NCBI RefSeq assembly: GCF_003236295.1
Contig: NZ_POTW01000012.1
Location: 1 to 64,000 of the forward strand
DNA from: Jiangella anatolica
GTDB taxonomy: Bacteria; Actinomycetota; Actinomycetes; Jiangellales; Jiangellaceae
Length of the DNA stretch: 64,000 bases
Direction: 5' to 3'
The translations under genes were made by a program, and so were the position numbers. The number at the start of each line of letters is the position of its first letter. Within the stretch, counting starts at the first letter, position 1. Shown in pieces: positions 35,213 through 43,546 of the stretch. The notes below the pieces were generated by a model. The model was not told where the DNA came from. It saw nothing but the letters and a program-made list of their open reading frames with translations, and searched no databases.

Positions 35213-36165
35213 CAGCTCAGCCTCCGGGTGGCGGCGAAGTACACGGCCGAGACCACGCCCAGGAACAGCGCGAGCAGGACCGACAGCGCGGTGGCCGCGC
35301 CGTAGTCGCCCTCGATGAACGCGTAGTCGTAGATCATCAGCAGGATGGTCGTCGAGGCGTTGTTCGGCCCGCCGCCGGTGAACACGAACGGCTCGGTGAA
35401 GACCTGCATCGTGTTGATGATCTGCAGCAGTGCCATGACCAGCACGACGCCGCGGATCTGCGGCAGCGTGACGTGCCAGGTGCGGCGGAGGATGCCGGCG
35501 CCGTCGATCTCGGCGGCCTCGTAGAGCTCCCGCCGCACCGCCGTGAGCGCGGCGAGGTAGATGATCGTCGTGCTGCCGAAGTACGCCCAGGTGGCCTCGA
35601 CGACGATCGCCGGCAGCACCGTGCCGGCCGAGTTCAGCCAGCCGAAGGGGCCGGCGCCGAACCAGCCCAGCACGGTGTTGAACAGGCCGGTCGGCTCCGG
35701 GCTGTAGAAGAACTTCCAGAGCAGGACGGCCACGACCGGTGGGATGATCACCGGCAGGTACGCCAGCACGCTGTACAGCCGCCGGGTGCCGCGCAGCTCG
35801 GCCATGAACGTCGCGAGCAGCAGCGGCGCCGGGAACCCGATCAGCAGCGCCAGCACGGCGAACAGCAGCGTGTTCCCGATCGCCTTCGGGAGCAGCGGGT
35901 CACTGAGCACGTAGCTGAAGTTGCTCCACCCGACGAACTCGGGCGGGTCGACGAGGTTGGTGCGCTGCATCGACATCGCGACGCCGTCGATGATCGGCCA
36001 CCACGCGAAGTACCCGAAGACGAACACCAGCGGCAGCGCGAAGGCGATCTTCGTCAGCCCGCCGCGGGCCACCCACGTCCGCAGCGTGCCGCGCCGCGGC
36101 GGCCGCGGCCGGGCCCGGGGCGCGGCCGCCCCGGCCGGCGGCGCGGCGGACACCGTCGCCGTCAC
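35212..36165 (-). CDS. Carbohydrate ABC permease, MalF/LplB type
   Basis: This 317-residue CUT1 permease has a proline- and arginine-rich cytosolic N-terminus, then about six helices and the contact loop EAAEIDGAGILRRTWHVTLPQ. GTG 36165 overlaps the binding-protein stop by four bases. A longer open frame upstream overlaps the binding-protein gene and is rejected. It is paralogous to the permease at 52397-53338 (both have WWPI near the first periplasmic loop and VAVLLWK in mid-protein). Confidence 0.9.
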   Translation of the reverse strand: MTATVSAAPPAGAAAPRARPRPPRRGTLRTWVARGGLTKIAFALPLVFVFGYFAWWPIIDGVAMSMQRTNLVDPPEFVGWSNFSYVLSDPLLPKAIGNTLLFAVLALLIGFPAPLLLATFMAELRGTRRLYSVLAYLPVIIPPVVAVLLWKFFYSPEPTGLFNTVLGWFGAGPFGWLNSAGTVLPAIVVEATWAYFGSTTIIYLAALTAVRRELYEAAEIDGAGILRRTWHVTLPQIRGVVLVMALLQIINTMQVFTEPFVFTGGGPNNASTTILLMIYDYAFIEGDYGAATALSVLLALFLGVVSAVYFAATRRLS

Positions 36166-37556
36166 CGGCCCAGCAGCCGGTCGACCGCGGTCGCCGCCTC
36201 GTCCAGCACGGCGTCGACGTCGGCGCCCTCCTCGGTGAGCACCTGCTGCACGACGACGTCCAGCTCGCTGTAGACCTCCTGCGCCTTCACCGCCGGCTCC
36301 GGCTGCAGCGTCTGCTCGCCGAACGCCTGGATGTAGGTCTCGAAGTTGGCGACCGGGACGTTGAGGTGCGGCTCGATCCACTCGAAGTACTGGTCGTAGG
36401 CCTCCTGGCTGACCGCCGGGCGCTCCGGGACGGTGACCGCCTGGCCGGCCGCCGCGCCGGCCTGCGCCGCCGCTACCGCGACGGCTTCGTCGGTGAACTG
36501 GCCGAGGTAGAAGAAGTCGATCCACTTCACCGCCGCGACCCGCTCCTCGGGCGTGGCGTCGGGGTTGACGACCTGGATGACGCCGCCGGTGAGCGCGGTC
36601 GGGTCCGCGTCGCCGCCGACCGGCATCGGGCCCATGCCGAAGTTCTCCGCCGGCATCTCGTTGCGGATGACCGCGGGCCGGTAGAGCCCGGAGAAGCCGA
36701 CGAACATCCCGACCCGGCCGGCCGAGAAGTCCTCCACCAGCCCGGCGGCGTTGTACAGGAAGTTGCTGCCCATGGTCTGGTCCTCCCAGCGCATGGCCCG
36801 CAGCAGGTCCAGGTACTGCGCCGCCGGTTCGTCGGCGAACGTCGCCTCGGTGCCGTCCTCGTTCTCGACGGTGCCGCCGAAGCTGTAGATGCCGGCGGCC
36901 AGCATCCAGCCGCCCTGGCCCTCCGTCGTCATGGTGGCGAACCCGGTGGCGCCGGTCGCCTCGGTGATCTGCCGCGCCGCCGCCCGGACGTCGTCCCACG
37001 TCCGCGGCGGGTCGTCGGGGTCGAGGCCGGCCTGGACGAACAGGTCGCGGTTGTAGATGAGGCCCAGCGCCTGGGCGGCGGTCGGGATGGCGTAGACGCC
37101 GCCGTCCTCGGAGCTGACGAGGCCGACGAGGTCCGGGTCGAGGTCGGCGGTCAGCCCGGCGAGGTCCATGGCCTGGGACAGCTCGGCGATCTGGCCGCGC
37201 TCGGCCAGCGAGCCGGCCTCGGTGAACGGCACCGCGAGCACGTCCGGCAGGTCGCCGGCCGCGATCTTGGCCTGGAACGTCTGTGGGTCCCAGAGCTCCT
37301 CGGTCGCCTCGACGGTGATGTTCGGGTTGGCCGCCATGAACGCCTCGACCTGGCCCTCGAAGAACTCCCGTTCCTCGGGCTCGGCGGCCGGCGGCAGGTC
37401 ACCGACGGTGATGGTGACGTCGGCGTCGAGGTCGACCTCCTCGTCGGCGGCCGGCCGGGTCGGGTCGTCCTGGCCGTCGTCGCCGCAGGCCGCGACGCCG
37501 AGGGTCAGCGCGAGCAGGACGGCGAGTGCGGACGAGCGCTTCGTTGCGGTTCGCAT
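36162..37556 (-). CDS. Sugar ABC transporter substrate-binding lipoprotein
   Basis: This 464-residue CUT1 binding lipoprotein ends its signal peptide in VAAC with Cys24 lipidated, followed by an acidic linker. The mature protein is homologous from end to end with the binding protein at 53343-54731 ([16 protein letters not shown] versus LLYNRSLFEQAGLDPD). It is 13 bases after the pyruvyltransferase-like gene and before two permeases and a fucosidase. Its ligand is probably a fucosylated oligosaccharide. Confidence 0.9.
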   Translation of the reverse strand: MRTATKRSSALAVLLALTLGVAACGDDGQDDPTRPAADEEVDLDADVTITVGDLPPAAEPEEREFFEGQVEAFMAANPNITVEATEELWDPQTFQAKIAAGDLPDVLAVPFTEAGSLAERGQIAELSQAMDLAGLTADLDPDLVGLVSSEDGGVYAIPTAAQALGLIYNRDLFVQAGLDPDDPPRTWDDVRAAARQITEATGATGFATMTTEGQGGWMLAAGIYSFGGTVENEDGTEATFADEPAAQYLDLLRAMRWEDQTMGSNFLYNAAGLVEDFSAGRVGMFVGFSGLYRPAVIRNEMPAENFGMGPMPVGGDADPTALTGGVIQVVNPDATPEERVAAVKWIDFFYLGQFTDEAVAVAAAQAGAAAGQAVTVPERPAVSQEAYDQYFEWIEPHLNVPVANFETYIQAFGEQTLQPEPAVKAQEVYSELDVVVQQVLTEEGADVDAVLDEAATAVDRLLGR

Positions 37557-37569
37557 GGCTCACTCCTTG

Positions 37570-38865
37570 TCAGGTCCCCAGCGGGGGAGCGGTACGGCGG
37601 GTCAGTGGTGCGGCGCAGGCCAGGACGTGCTCGGCCATCCCGCGCAGGCGGTCGTGCGCCCGTTCGCGGACCGCCGCGGTCTCCGCGCGAGCGGCCACCG
37701 GATCGTCGAGGATCCGCTGCAGCGCGGTGACCACCGGGACCGGGCCGTCGCCGATCTCGGTGCCGCGGTGCGCGACGCCCAGGTCGGCGAACATCCGGCC
37801 CTTGAGCGTGTCGGTCGGCTGCCGGACGTAGACGGCGGGCGTGCCCTGGCTCAACGCCATGAGCGGTGAGTGGCACTCCAGGCTGACGACGGCCTGGGCG
37901 TCGCGGTACACCGTCATCGCCTCCGGTGCGGACCAGAACCGGTCCAGCACGCGGACGTAGGGCCGGACGTCGGCCGGCAGCGCGTCGCCGAAGTGGCGCT
38001 CGGCCAGCTCGACGGCGTAGGACATCTCGGGAGCGACGAGCACCGGGTGGCCGGTCCGGCGCACGTAGGCGACCATCGCCGCCGCCAGCACGCCGAGGTC
38101 GTGGTCCGCCCACAGCTCGTTGTAGGCGGTGCGGCGGAAGTCCAGCGGGCTGGGCACCTCGCCGCGGATCCGGAAGTACGGGGTCCACCGCAACCGGGGC
38201 ACAGCGCACAGGTACTCGCCGTCGACCAGGCCGTGGCGCGCCTTGGTCGCGGCCGCCGCCTCCTCGTCGAGCAGGTCGAACGCGACGGTCGCGTCCGGCC
38301 CGAACGCGACCGCCGGGCCGGTCAGGCCGAGCGAGCGCAGGAACACCTCGGTGACGGAGTCGCGGCAGTACACGAACGCCGCGCCGTCGAGCACCGCCAG
38401 CTGGTGGTCGTCGACGCCGCCGCGGCCGAGCGAGCGCACCATCGTCTCGATCTCGTCCAACGTGCCGGTGAACATCGGGTTCAGCGGGTCGACGGAGATG
38501 CCGAAGAACCCGTACGGCCGGCCCGTCGCGGCCCATACCCGCACGTCGTCGGCCGCGACCACGCTGGGACCGGACCCGTGCACCAGGACGTCCGCCGCGT
38601 CCAGCGCGGCCGCGAGCTCGGGGGTGGTGGCGGAGCCGTCCGGGCGCAGCTCACCGTCGACGACGTCGACCTGCGGGAACGCGGCCGCGAGCATGGTCCG
38701 CTCCCGCGCCCCGATGGCCACCGGCCAGAGCACCAGCCGCGCGTCCGGCGCGTACCGGGCCAGCGCTCGCAGCGCGCCGGGCGTGTGCGCGACGTCGCCG
38801 ATGTTCGGCGTCTGCCAGGACGATCGCAGCAGGATCGTGGGTCCGTTCGTGGCCGGGTAGGTCAC
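37570..38865 (-). CDS. Polysaccharide pyruvyl transferase family protein
   Basis: This 431-residue protein has the pattern of the polysaccharide pyruvyl transferase family (PF04230). It shows NIGDVAHTPGALRAL near the N-terminus, HGSGPSVVAADD in the middle, RDSVTEVFLRSLGL, and SLECHSPLMALSQGTPAVYV near the C-terminus. The last block corresponds to the usual SxRxHxLI motif, with the histidine kept and the arginine replaced. GTG 38865 has an AAGGAG site. It is the first gene of the importer-fucosidase operon under a LacI operator, an odd place for an enzyme family that normally builds polysaccharide. A role in handling pyruvylated or otherwise modified sugars is a guess. Confidence 0.75.
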   Translation of the reverse strand: MTYPATNGPTILLRSSWQTPNIGDVAHTPGALRALARYAPDARLVLWPVAIGARERTMLAAAFPQVDVVDGELRPDGSATTPELAAALDAADVLVHGSGPSVVAADDVRVWAATGRPYGFFGISVDPLNPMFTGTLDEIETMVRSLGRGGVDDHQLAVLDGAAFVYCRDSVTEVFLRSLGLTGPAVAFGPDATVAFDLLDEEAAAATKARHGLVDGEYLCAVPRLRWTPYFRIRGEVPSPLDFRRTAYNELWADHDLGVLAAAMVAYVRRTGHPVLVAPEMSYAVELAERHFGDALPADVRPYVRVLDRFWSAPEAMTVYRDAQAVVSLECHSPLMALSQGTPAVYVRQPTDTLKGRMFADLGVAHRGTEIGDGPVPVVTALQRILDDPVAARAETAAVRERAHDRLRGMAEHVLACAAPLTRRTAPPLGT

Positions 38866-38885
38866 CGAGGCTCCTTCTGGTTCGC

Positions 38886-38903
38886 TGATGCCACGTTGCA
38901 TCA
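38886..38903. promoter_or_regulatory. LacI-type operator, TGATGC class, minus-strand operon
   Basis: TGATGCCACGTTGCATCA has perfect six-base outer arms (TGATGC/GCATCA) around a central ACG. It overlaps the predicted -10 of the pyruvyltransferase operon. A nearly identical site is at 40023-40040 on the other side of the LacI gene. Confidence 0.85.
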
Positions 38904-38929
38904 AACGCCGGGAGATGCCCACCTGTCAA
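38900..38929 (-). promoter_or_regulatory. Predicted promoter of the pyruvyltransferase-importer-fucosidase operon
   Basis: On the minus strand TTGACA (38924-38929) is followed after 18 bases by TTTGAT (38900-38905). The operator covers the -10, so bound LacI would prevent initiation. Confidence 0.6.
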
Positions 38930-38942
38930 CAGGAAGCGGCGA

Positions 38943-39974
38943 TCAGGTGGTTTCGCGGTGCCGGAGCTCCGGCGGCGGCGAGGTCAGGACCTGCGACGAG
39001 ATGCGCTCGCCCTCGATCGCCCGGGCGAGCAGCGTCGTGCCGGTGTGGCCGAGCTCGTACATCGGCATCCGTACCGCGCTGATCGTTGGTGTGACGTCGG
39101 CCAGCACGTCGATGTCGTGGATCGCGACGACGGCGAGGTCGTCCGGCAGCCGCAGGCCGGCGGCGATGGCGCCGCCGACCACGCCGACGGAGGTGGTGGC
39201 GTTGTTGACGACGAACGCCGTCGGCCGGTCGGGCAACGCCACGATGCGCTCGATGGCGGCCCGCCCGGCGCTCGCGGCGTAGTCGGACTCGATGACGTCC
39301 TCGGCGCGCGGCTCGATGCCGGCCGCGCGCAGGGCGGCGTGGTAGCCGTCGAGGCGGCGCAGGTTGATGTGGCGGAACCCCTCGCGCGGCCGGAACGTGG
39401 CGTGCGGGCGCAGCCAGCCGCCGAGGAACCCGATGCGGGTGTGGCCCCGCTCGAGCAGGTGCTCGGTGGCGACGCGGGCGGCCGCGGCGTCGTCGATGGC
39501 CAGCCAGGGCTGCGCGCGGTCGGGCACCTCGTCGAGCACGACGACCGGCGCGTCGCGCTGCAGCATCGAGCGGACGCCGGCGGAGTCGAGGTCCGCGCTG
39601 GGCCGCAGGATGGTGCCGTCGACCTGCCCGTGGCCGAGGATCCGCTCCAGCATGCGCGAGCCGTCGACCAGCCGCATGGCCTCGGCCAGCATGATCACGT
39701 AGCCGCGCTCCTCGGCGGCGTCGTGGATGCCGTCGAGCATGGGCGTGAAGACCGGGTTGCTCAGCTTCGGCGCGACGACGGCGAGGACGCCGGAGCGGGC
39801 GGTGCGCAGCGAGCGCGCCGCGAAGTTCGTGGTGTAGCCGAGCTCCTCGACCTTGGCGAGGACGAGCGCGCGGGTGGCCTCGCTCATGCGCACGTGCCGG
39901 CTGCCGTGCAGAACGGCCGACACCACCGACGGGGACACTCCGGCGGCGGCGGCGATCTCCTTCACCGTCACCAT
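38943..39974 (-). CDS. LacI-family regulator of the fucosidase locus
   Basis: This 343-residue LacI repressor begins with a helix-turn-helix VTVKEIAAAAGVSPSVVSAV and has a full sensor domain that ends with IHDIDVLADVTPTISAVR and the effector-contact tail. The start at ATG 39974 is taken from homology; GTG 39971 and 40001 are possible. It sits between two divergent units, each preceded by a TGATGCxxCGTTGCATCA-type operator. It should repress both until a sugar ligand binds. Confidence 0.9.
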   Translation of the reverse strand: MVTVKEIAAAAGVSPSVVSAVLHGSRHVRMSEATRALVLAKVEELGYTTNFAARSLRTARSGVLAVVAPKLSNPVFTPMLDGIHDAAEERGYVIMLAEAMRLVDGSRMLERILGHGQVDGTILRPSADLDSAGVRSMLQRDAPVVVLDEVPDRAQPWLAIDDAAAARVATEHLLERGHTRIGFLGGWLRPHATFRPREGFRHINLRRLDGYHAALRAAGIEPRAEDVIESDYAASAGRAAIERIVALPDRPTAFVVNNATTSVGVVGGAIAAGLRLPDDLAVVAIHDIDVLADVTPTISAVRMPMYELGHTGTTLLARAIEGERISSQVLTSPPPELRHRETT

Positions 39975-39994
39975 TGCGCGAATCCTATGCCTTC

Positions 39995-40023
39995 TTGACA
40001 CGGGCGGACCCTGGTGCCAGCCT
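39995..40023 (+). promoter_or_regulatory. Predicted promoter of the Tat-exported protein gene
   Basis: TTGACA (39995-40000) is followed after 17 bases by CAGCCT (40018-40023). The operator at 40023-40040 starts at the last base of the -10. Confidence 0.6.
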
Positions 40024-40040
40024 GATGCAGCGTTGCATCA
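40023..40040. promoter_or_regulatory. LacI-type operator, TGATGC class, plus-strand gene
   Basis: TGATGCAGCGTTGCATCA shares 16 of 18 bases with the site at 38886. It lies 20 bases before the start of the Tat-exported protein, just ahead of the AGGAGG ribosome site. Confidence 0.85.
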
Positions 40041-40060
40041 GCACTCGACGAGGAGGATTG

Positions 40061-42034
40061 ATGGACCCGGACAACACTTCGGCCGCTCCCGGCACGGGCC
40101 TGACCCGCCGGACGCTCATGGGTCTCGGCGCGTCCGCCGTGACGGGGCTGGTGCTCGGCTCGAACGCCGGCACGGCCGCCGCGAAGCCCGCCGCTTCGGC
40201 TGCCGCGGCGGGCGGCCCGCTCGCCCCGGTGGCGCCGTACGATCCCGCGACGCTGGTGCGCGGCCAGTTCGCGCCGGAGGAGCAGCGGCTGGCCCGCTTC
40301 CTGGTGACGCTGCCGGATCTGGCGAACAAGATGGACCTCGAGAACGAGGAGACCTACGGCTGGTTCAACGGCGGCTACTGGCGCACGCCGCTGGTGCCGT
40401 ACAACGCGAACATCCAGCAGAGCGTCTACACGCTGTCCTGGTTCTACACCCAGCAGCGGGAGTGGAATCCGTACTATCTGGACCCCGCGCTGCGCGACCG
40501 CATCTACGCCGGCATCCGGTTCTACCTCTCGCTGCAGGGCCCGGACGGCTGGTTCCCGGCGTGGAGCTACGTCGACCGCAACCGCGACGTCACCGCCTAC
40601 GCCCTGGTGTTCCTCGGCGAGACCGCGCTGCTGCTGGAGAGCGTCGGCTGGGCCGACGACATCCGGTCGGAGGTGCTGGCCGCGCTGGTGCGCGCCGCCG
40701 ACTACGTCCTCGACCCGGCGAACGAGGACGTGTGGACGATCGGCCCGGAGTTCTCCAACCAGGTGATCCCGGCGCTGATGGGCGTCTGGATGGTGCGTCA
40801 CCTGCTGCCGGCCCGCATCCTGCGCGCGTACGAGGACCGCATGACGTACTACGTCGAGAACGCGCAGAGCGAGGGCGCGGGCTACCTCTACGAGTCCGCC
40901 GCGTTCGACGCGCACTACGCGCTCTACGTGACCACGCGGATGTTCGCCCGGCTCTACGGGTTGAACGGCGACGAGCGGCTCAAGCAGATGCAGCTCGAGC
41001 ACTTCGACTGGTGCCGCTTCAACTACCTGTGGGAGCCCGACGGCGCCGGCTTCACCGTCAACGGCATCTCGACCCGGCTGTCGATGCGCTCGCTGCCGTC
41101 CCAGCGGACCACCGACGAGAGCAGCTATCCGGACCTGCTCAACGTGTGGGCGGCGGACAGCCCGGTCGCGGTCGCGCTGAACTGGGACCGCGAGCACGTC
41201 GACGGGCTGCGCTCGGCGTGGGCGGCCGCGACGGAGCCGCTGACGCCGATGGGCAACCCCGTCGACCCGATGAACATCTGGTTCGCCGAGCAGCGGGCGC
41301 AGACGTTCGCCACCCGCGAGCAGCGCATGCAGGCGATCCGCTCGTTCCCGTACTTCGGCCGCCCGTTCGTCGAGGCCCGCAGCGACACCCGCTACGACCA
41401 GCACTACCTGTTCGTCAACCGGCAGGGCTACTACTTCGCCAGCCACCACGGCAACGTCGCCAAGGGCAGCACCGTGCCGAAGGGGCCGTCGTTCTTCTAC
41501 CACCACACGACGGGCGCGTTCGTGGCGACGCAGATGGCGACCGACAGCGTGTGGTCCACCCGGCTGTCGCGCGACTTCGTCGACGCGGAGGCGCGGATGC
41601 TGAAGATCCGCGGCGACGTGCGCCAGACCCTCCCGTTCGACTACACGTACTACACGTACCGGCCCAGCGGCGGCTCGGTCGCGAAGACGTTCCACTGCCT
41701 GCCCGACAAGCTCGCCGTCGACGTCGAGACCAACGAGTCCTCGTTCGTCGAACGGCTCCCATTGGTCATCGCCCCGGACGACGACGTGCGGTGGCTGCTC
41801 GCCGGCGGCGGCACGGCGCCGGTCGAGAACGGCGCCGGCGTCCAGGCGGTGGGCATCAGGGTCGGCCGGACCGGCGGCGCGTTCGAGCTGCGGCTCGCGG
41901 CGCCGCTGCGGCTCTCGCTCACCGCGTCGACGATCACGCTGTTCAGCGGGGCGCGGCAGCGGACGATCAAGGACCTGGACATCGCCGCCACGGCGTCGAC
42001 GCTGAGCTACAGCCTCCAGATCCGGCCCCGATAG
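40061..42034 (+). CDS. Tat-exported protein of unknown family, probably a glycan-active enzyme
   Basis: This 657-residue protein has a twin-arginine signal (LTRRTLMGLGASAV, about residues 14-27) and an Ala-rich cleavage region, so it is exported folded. The next 350 residues are mainly helical and rich in Trp and Tyr (YGWFNGGYWRTPLVPYNANI, WFYTQQREWNPYYL, GPDGWFPAWSY), the pattern of an alpha/alpha toroid. From about residue 450 it turns beta-rich, with an FFYHHTTGAFVATQ segment and a C-terminal sandwich-like part. That layout is typical of polysaccharide lyases and some glycosidases, but I do not recognise the family. An AGGAGG site fixes ATG 40061. The co-regulated importer and fucosidase suggest it releases a fucosylated oligosaccharide. 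Confidence 0.8.
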   Translation: MDPDNTSAAPGTGLTRRTLMGLGASAVTGLVLGSNAGTAAAKPAASAAAAGGPLAPVAPYDPATLVRGQFAPEEQRLARFLVTLPDLANKMDLENEETYGWFNGGYWRTPLVPYNANIQQSVYTLSWFYTQQREWNPYYLDPALRDRIYAGIRFYLSLQGPDGWFPAWSYVDRNRDVTAYALVFLGETALLLESVGWADDIRSEVLAALVRAADYVLDPANEDVWTIGPEFSNQVIPALMGVWMVRHLLPARILRAYEDRMTYYVENAQSEGAGYLYESAAFDAHYALYVTTRMFARLYGLNGDERLKQMQLEHFDWCRFNYLWEPDGAGFTVNGISTRLSMRSLPSQRTTDESSYPDLLNVWAADSPVAVALNWDREHVDGLRSAWAAATEPLTPMGNPVDPMNIWFAEQRAQTFATREQRMQAIRSFPYFGRPFVEARSDTRYDQHYLFVNRQGYYFASHHGNVAKGSTVPKGPSFFYHHTTGAFVATQMATDSVWSTRLSRDFVDAEARMLKIRGDVRQTLPFDYTYYTYRPSGGSVAKTFHCLPDKLAVDVETNESSFVERLPLVIAPDDDVRWLLAGGGTAPVENGAGVQAVGIRVGRTGGAFELRLAAPLRLSLTASTITLFSGARQRTIKDLDIAATASTLSYSLQIRPR

Positions 42035-42056
42035 AGGCGAGTCCGGGATGATGCGA

Positions 42057-42092
42057 CCGGGCGCCGCCCGCCAGACCGTCAGCGGCGCCCGG
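42057..42092. terminator. Bidirectional stem-loop terminator
   Basis: CCGGGCGCCGC and GCGGCGCCCGG pair perfectly across a 14-base loop. It lies between the convergent Tat-protein and SRPBCC genes and could serve both. Confidence 0.65.
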
Positions 42093-42099
42093 CCTGGGA

Positions 42100-42615
42100 T
42101 CAGGCCGAACCGGATGCTGCTTGGTGGTCGAGCGCGTCGGCGGCGGCGCGAGCCCGGGTGGCCGGCTCGGCCTGTCCGGTGTTCGATTCGGGCCGTCCCT
42201 GGCCGTGCTCGGCGAGCATTCGGAGGCTCTCTCCGACGAAGAAGTTCCACGCGTTGGAGCACACGTCGTAGCATTCCTGCTCCGGCATGAGTCCGTGCTG
42301 GGTCAGGGTGACCTTGGTGCCGTCGTGGTCCGGCTGAAGCTCGAAGACGATCCGGTCGCCCACCCATTCACTCTGATCGGTGGTGAACCCGAACTCATTG
42401 TCCACGACCAGCCACTCGACCCGCTGGTGCGCCGAGACCTCGGTGACCCGGATGCGGGTGCGGTGCAGGCCGGTCACTTCGAAGCCGAACTCGTCACCGA
42501 CGTGGGTCGTCGAGCCGTCGATCGCGGTGTTCCACCATCCTCGGGTGTCAAGGATCGCGGCGAACACCGCTTCCGGCGGGCCATCGATGATGATGCTGGT
42601 GCTGAAGTCGTTCAT
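42100..42615 (-). CDS. SRPBCC/AHSA1-domain protein
   Basis: This 171-residue protein is a START-like (SRPBCC, AHSA1) domain protein: FSTSIIIDGPPEAVFAAILD at the start, a mid-region VGDRIVFELQPDHDGTKVTL, and a long C-terminal helix with NAWNFFVGESLRML. The last 30 residues are a low-complexity Ala-rich tail. Such proteins bind small hydrophobic ligands. It lies 52 bases downstream of the short-chain dehydrogenase gene on the same strand and may share its transcript. Function is unknown. Confidence 0.82.
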   Translation of the reverse strand: MNDFSTSIIIDGPPEAVFAAILDTRGWWNTAIDGSTTHVGDEFGFEVTGLHRTRIRVTEVSAHQRVEWLVVDNEFGFTTDQSEWVGDRIVFELQPDHDGTKVTLTQHGLMPEQECYDVCSNAWNFFVGESLRMLAEHGQGRPESNTGQAEPATRARAAADALDHQAASGSA

Positions 42616-42667
42616 GAATCAACCTTCTTTCGAGTGCGATGTTTCGCGTGAGGCAGGACCCGCGGCG

Positions 42668-43393
42668 TCAGGAGGTGACCGGCTCTCCTTGCGCGAGGGC
42701 GGCGAACTGCTGTTCGAGTGCCTTGGCCACGCCATTGCGCCAGCCCTCGGCCACGGAGGACGAGATCGGGTCGGGGAAGATGTCTTCGTCGCCGTTCTCC
42801 ACGGCGTGGAGGATCGCTCGGGCGACGGACCCGGGTGAGGCCTTCGGGATGTCGATCTGTGGGCCCATGTCGGTGTCGACCGGGCCGGGCAGCACGGCGT
42901 GGACGGTCACGCCGTATCGGGCCGCGGCCACGCGAACGGCTTGGGTGAAGGAGAACGCGGCGGCCTTGGACATCGCGTAGGTCGGGTCGAGTGGCACGGC
43001 CGCCAGGGCCGCCAGCGAGACCACGTTGACGATGGCTCCCCGGGAGCGGGTCAGCAGTGGCAGTAGAGCGTGCGTGACGTCGTAGGGTCCGAACAGATTG
43101 ACGGCCAGGTGACGTTCGAGGGCCGCGCGGTCGCTGAGGTCGGCATAGAGGCCCAGCCCGGCATTGTTGATGAGCACGTCGAGCGACTCGATGCTCTCGG
43201 CGGCGGCCCGGATCTGCGCCGAGTCGGTCACGTCCAGTGTGAGCGGCGTGACGCGCTCGTCGGGGTGGGTCAGGGCCTGGCGCGTCCCGGCGTACACCCG
43301 CCTGGCGCCCCTGCTCAGAGCCTCGTCGACGAGCGCGCGCCCGATGCCGCGATTGGCTCCGGTGATCAGAACCGTCTTGCTCTGGACAATCAT
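42668..43393 (-). CDS. Short-chain dehydrogenase/reductase
   Basis: This 241-residue classical SDR has the cofactor motif TGANRGIG at residues 11-18, NNAG in mid-protein and the catalytic pair Tyr139 and Lys143 in YAMSK. The ATG at 43393 follows an AGGAGGAAGG site; the upstream in-frame frame is not coding-like. It is divergent from the ECF sigma gene, and the 153-base gap holds two inverted repeats. That suggests joint control, for example of a stress or secondary-metabolite response. Substrate unknown. Confidence 0.88.
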   Translation of the reverse strand: MIVQSKTVLITGANRGIGRALVDEALSRGARRVYAGTRQALTHPDERVTPLTLDVTDSAQIRAAAESIESLDVLINNAGLGLYADLSDRAALERHLAVNLFGPYDVTHALLPLLTRSRGAIVNVVSLAALAAVPLDPTYAMSKAAAFSFTQAVRVAAARYGVTVHAVLPGPVDTDMGPQIDIPKASPGSVARAILHAVENGDEDIFPDPISSSVAEGWRNGVAKALEQQFAALAQGEPVTS

Positions 43394-43432
43394 GCCTTCC
43401 TCCTGATGGCTCGTATGACGCATTCGGAAGTA

Positions 43433-43451
43433 CAGACGCGGCGCACGTCTG
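43433..43451. repeat. Short inverted repeat in the SDR/sigma divergent region
   Basis: CAGACG and CGTCTG are separated by seven bases. It adjoins the larger inverted repeat at 43451. It may be a regulator half-site pair or part of a promoter. Confidence 0.35.
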
Positions 43452-43481
43452 GAACTGGTCACAGCGGCTGCGACCAGTTCC
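43451..43481. promoter_or_regulatory. Inverted-repeat operator candidate between SDR and sigma-factor genes
   Basis: GGAACTGGTC and GACCAGTTCC are perfect ten-base inverted repeats with an 11-base gap, midway between the two divergent starts. GGAAC also resembles an ECF sigma -35 on both strands, so this could be a pair of back-to-back self-activated promoters or a repressor site. Confidence 0.5.
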
Positions 43482-43546
43482 GGCCTCCGGCGGTGTCAGT
43501 ACCTCTGTCAGGGCGACGAGGATGATGGGGAACGGAGGTGGGCCCG

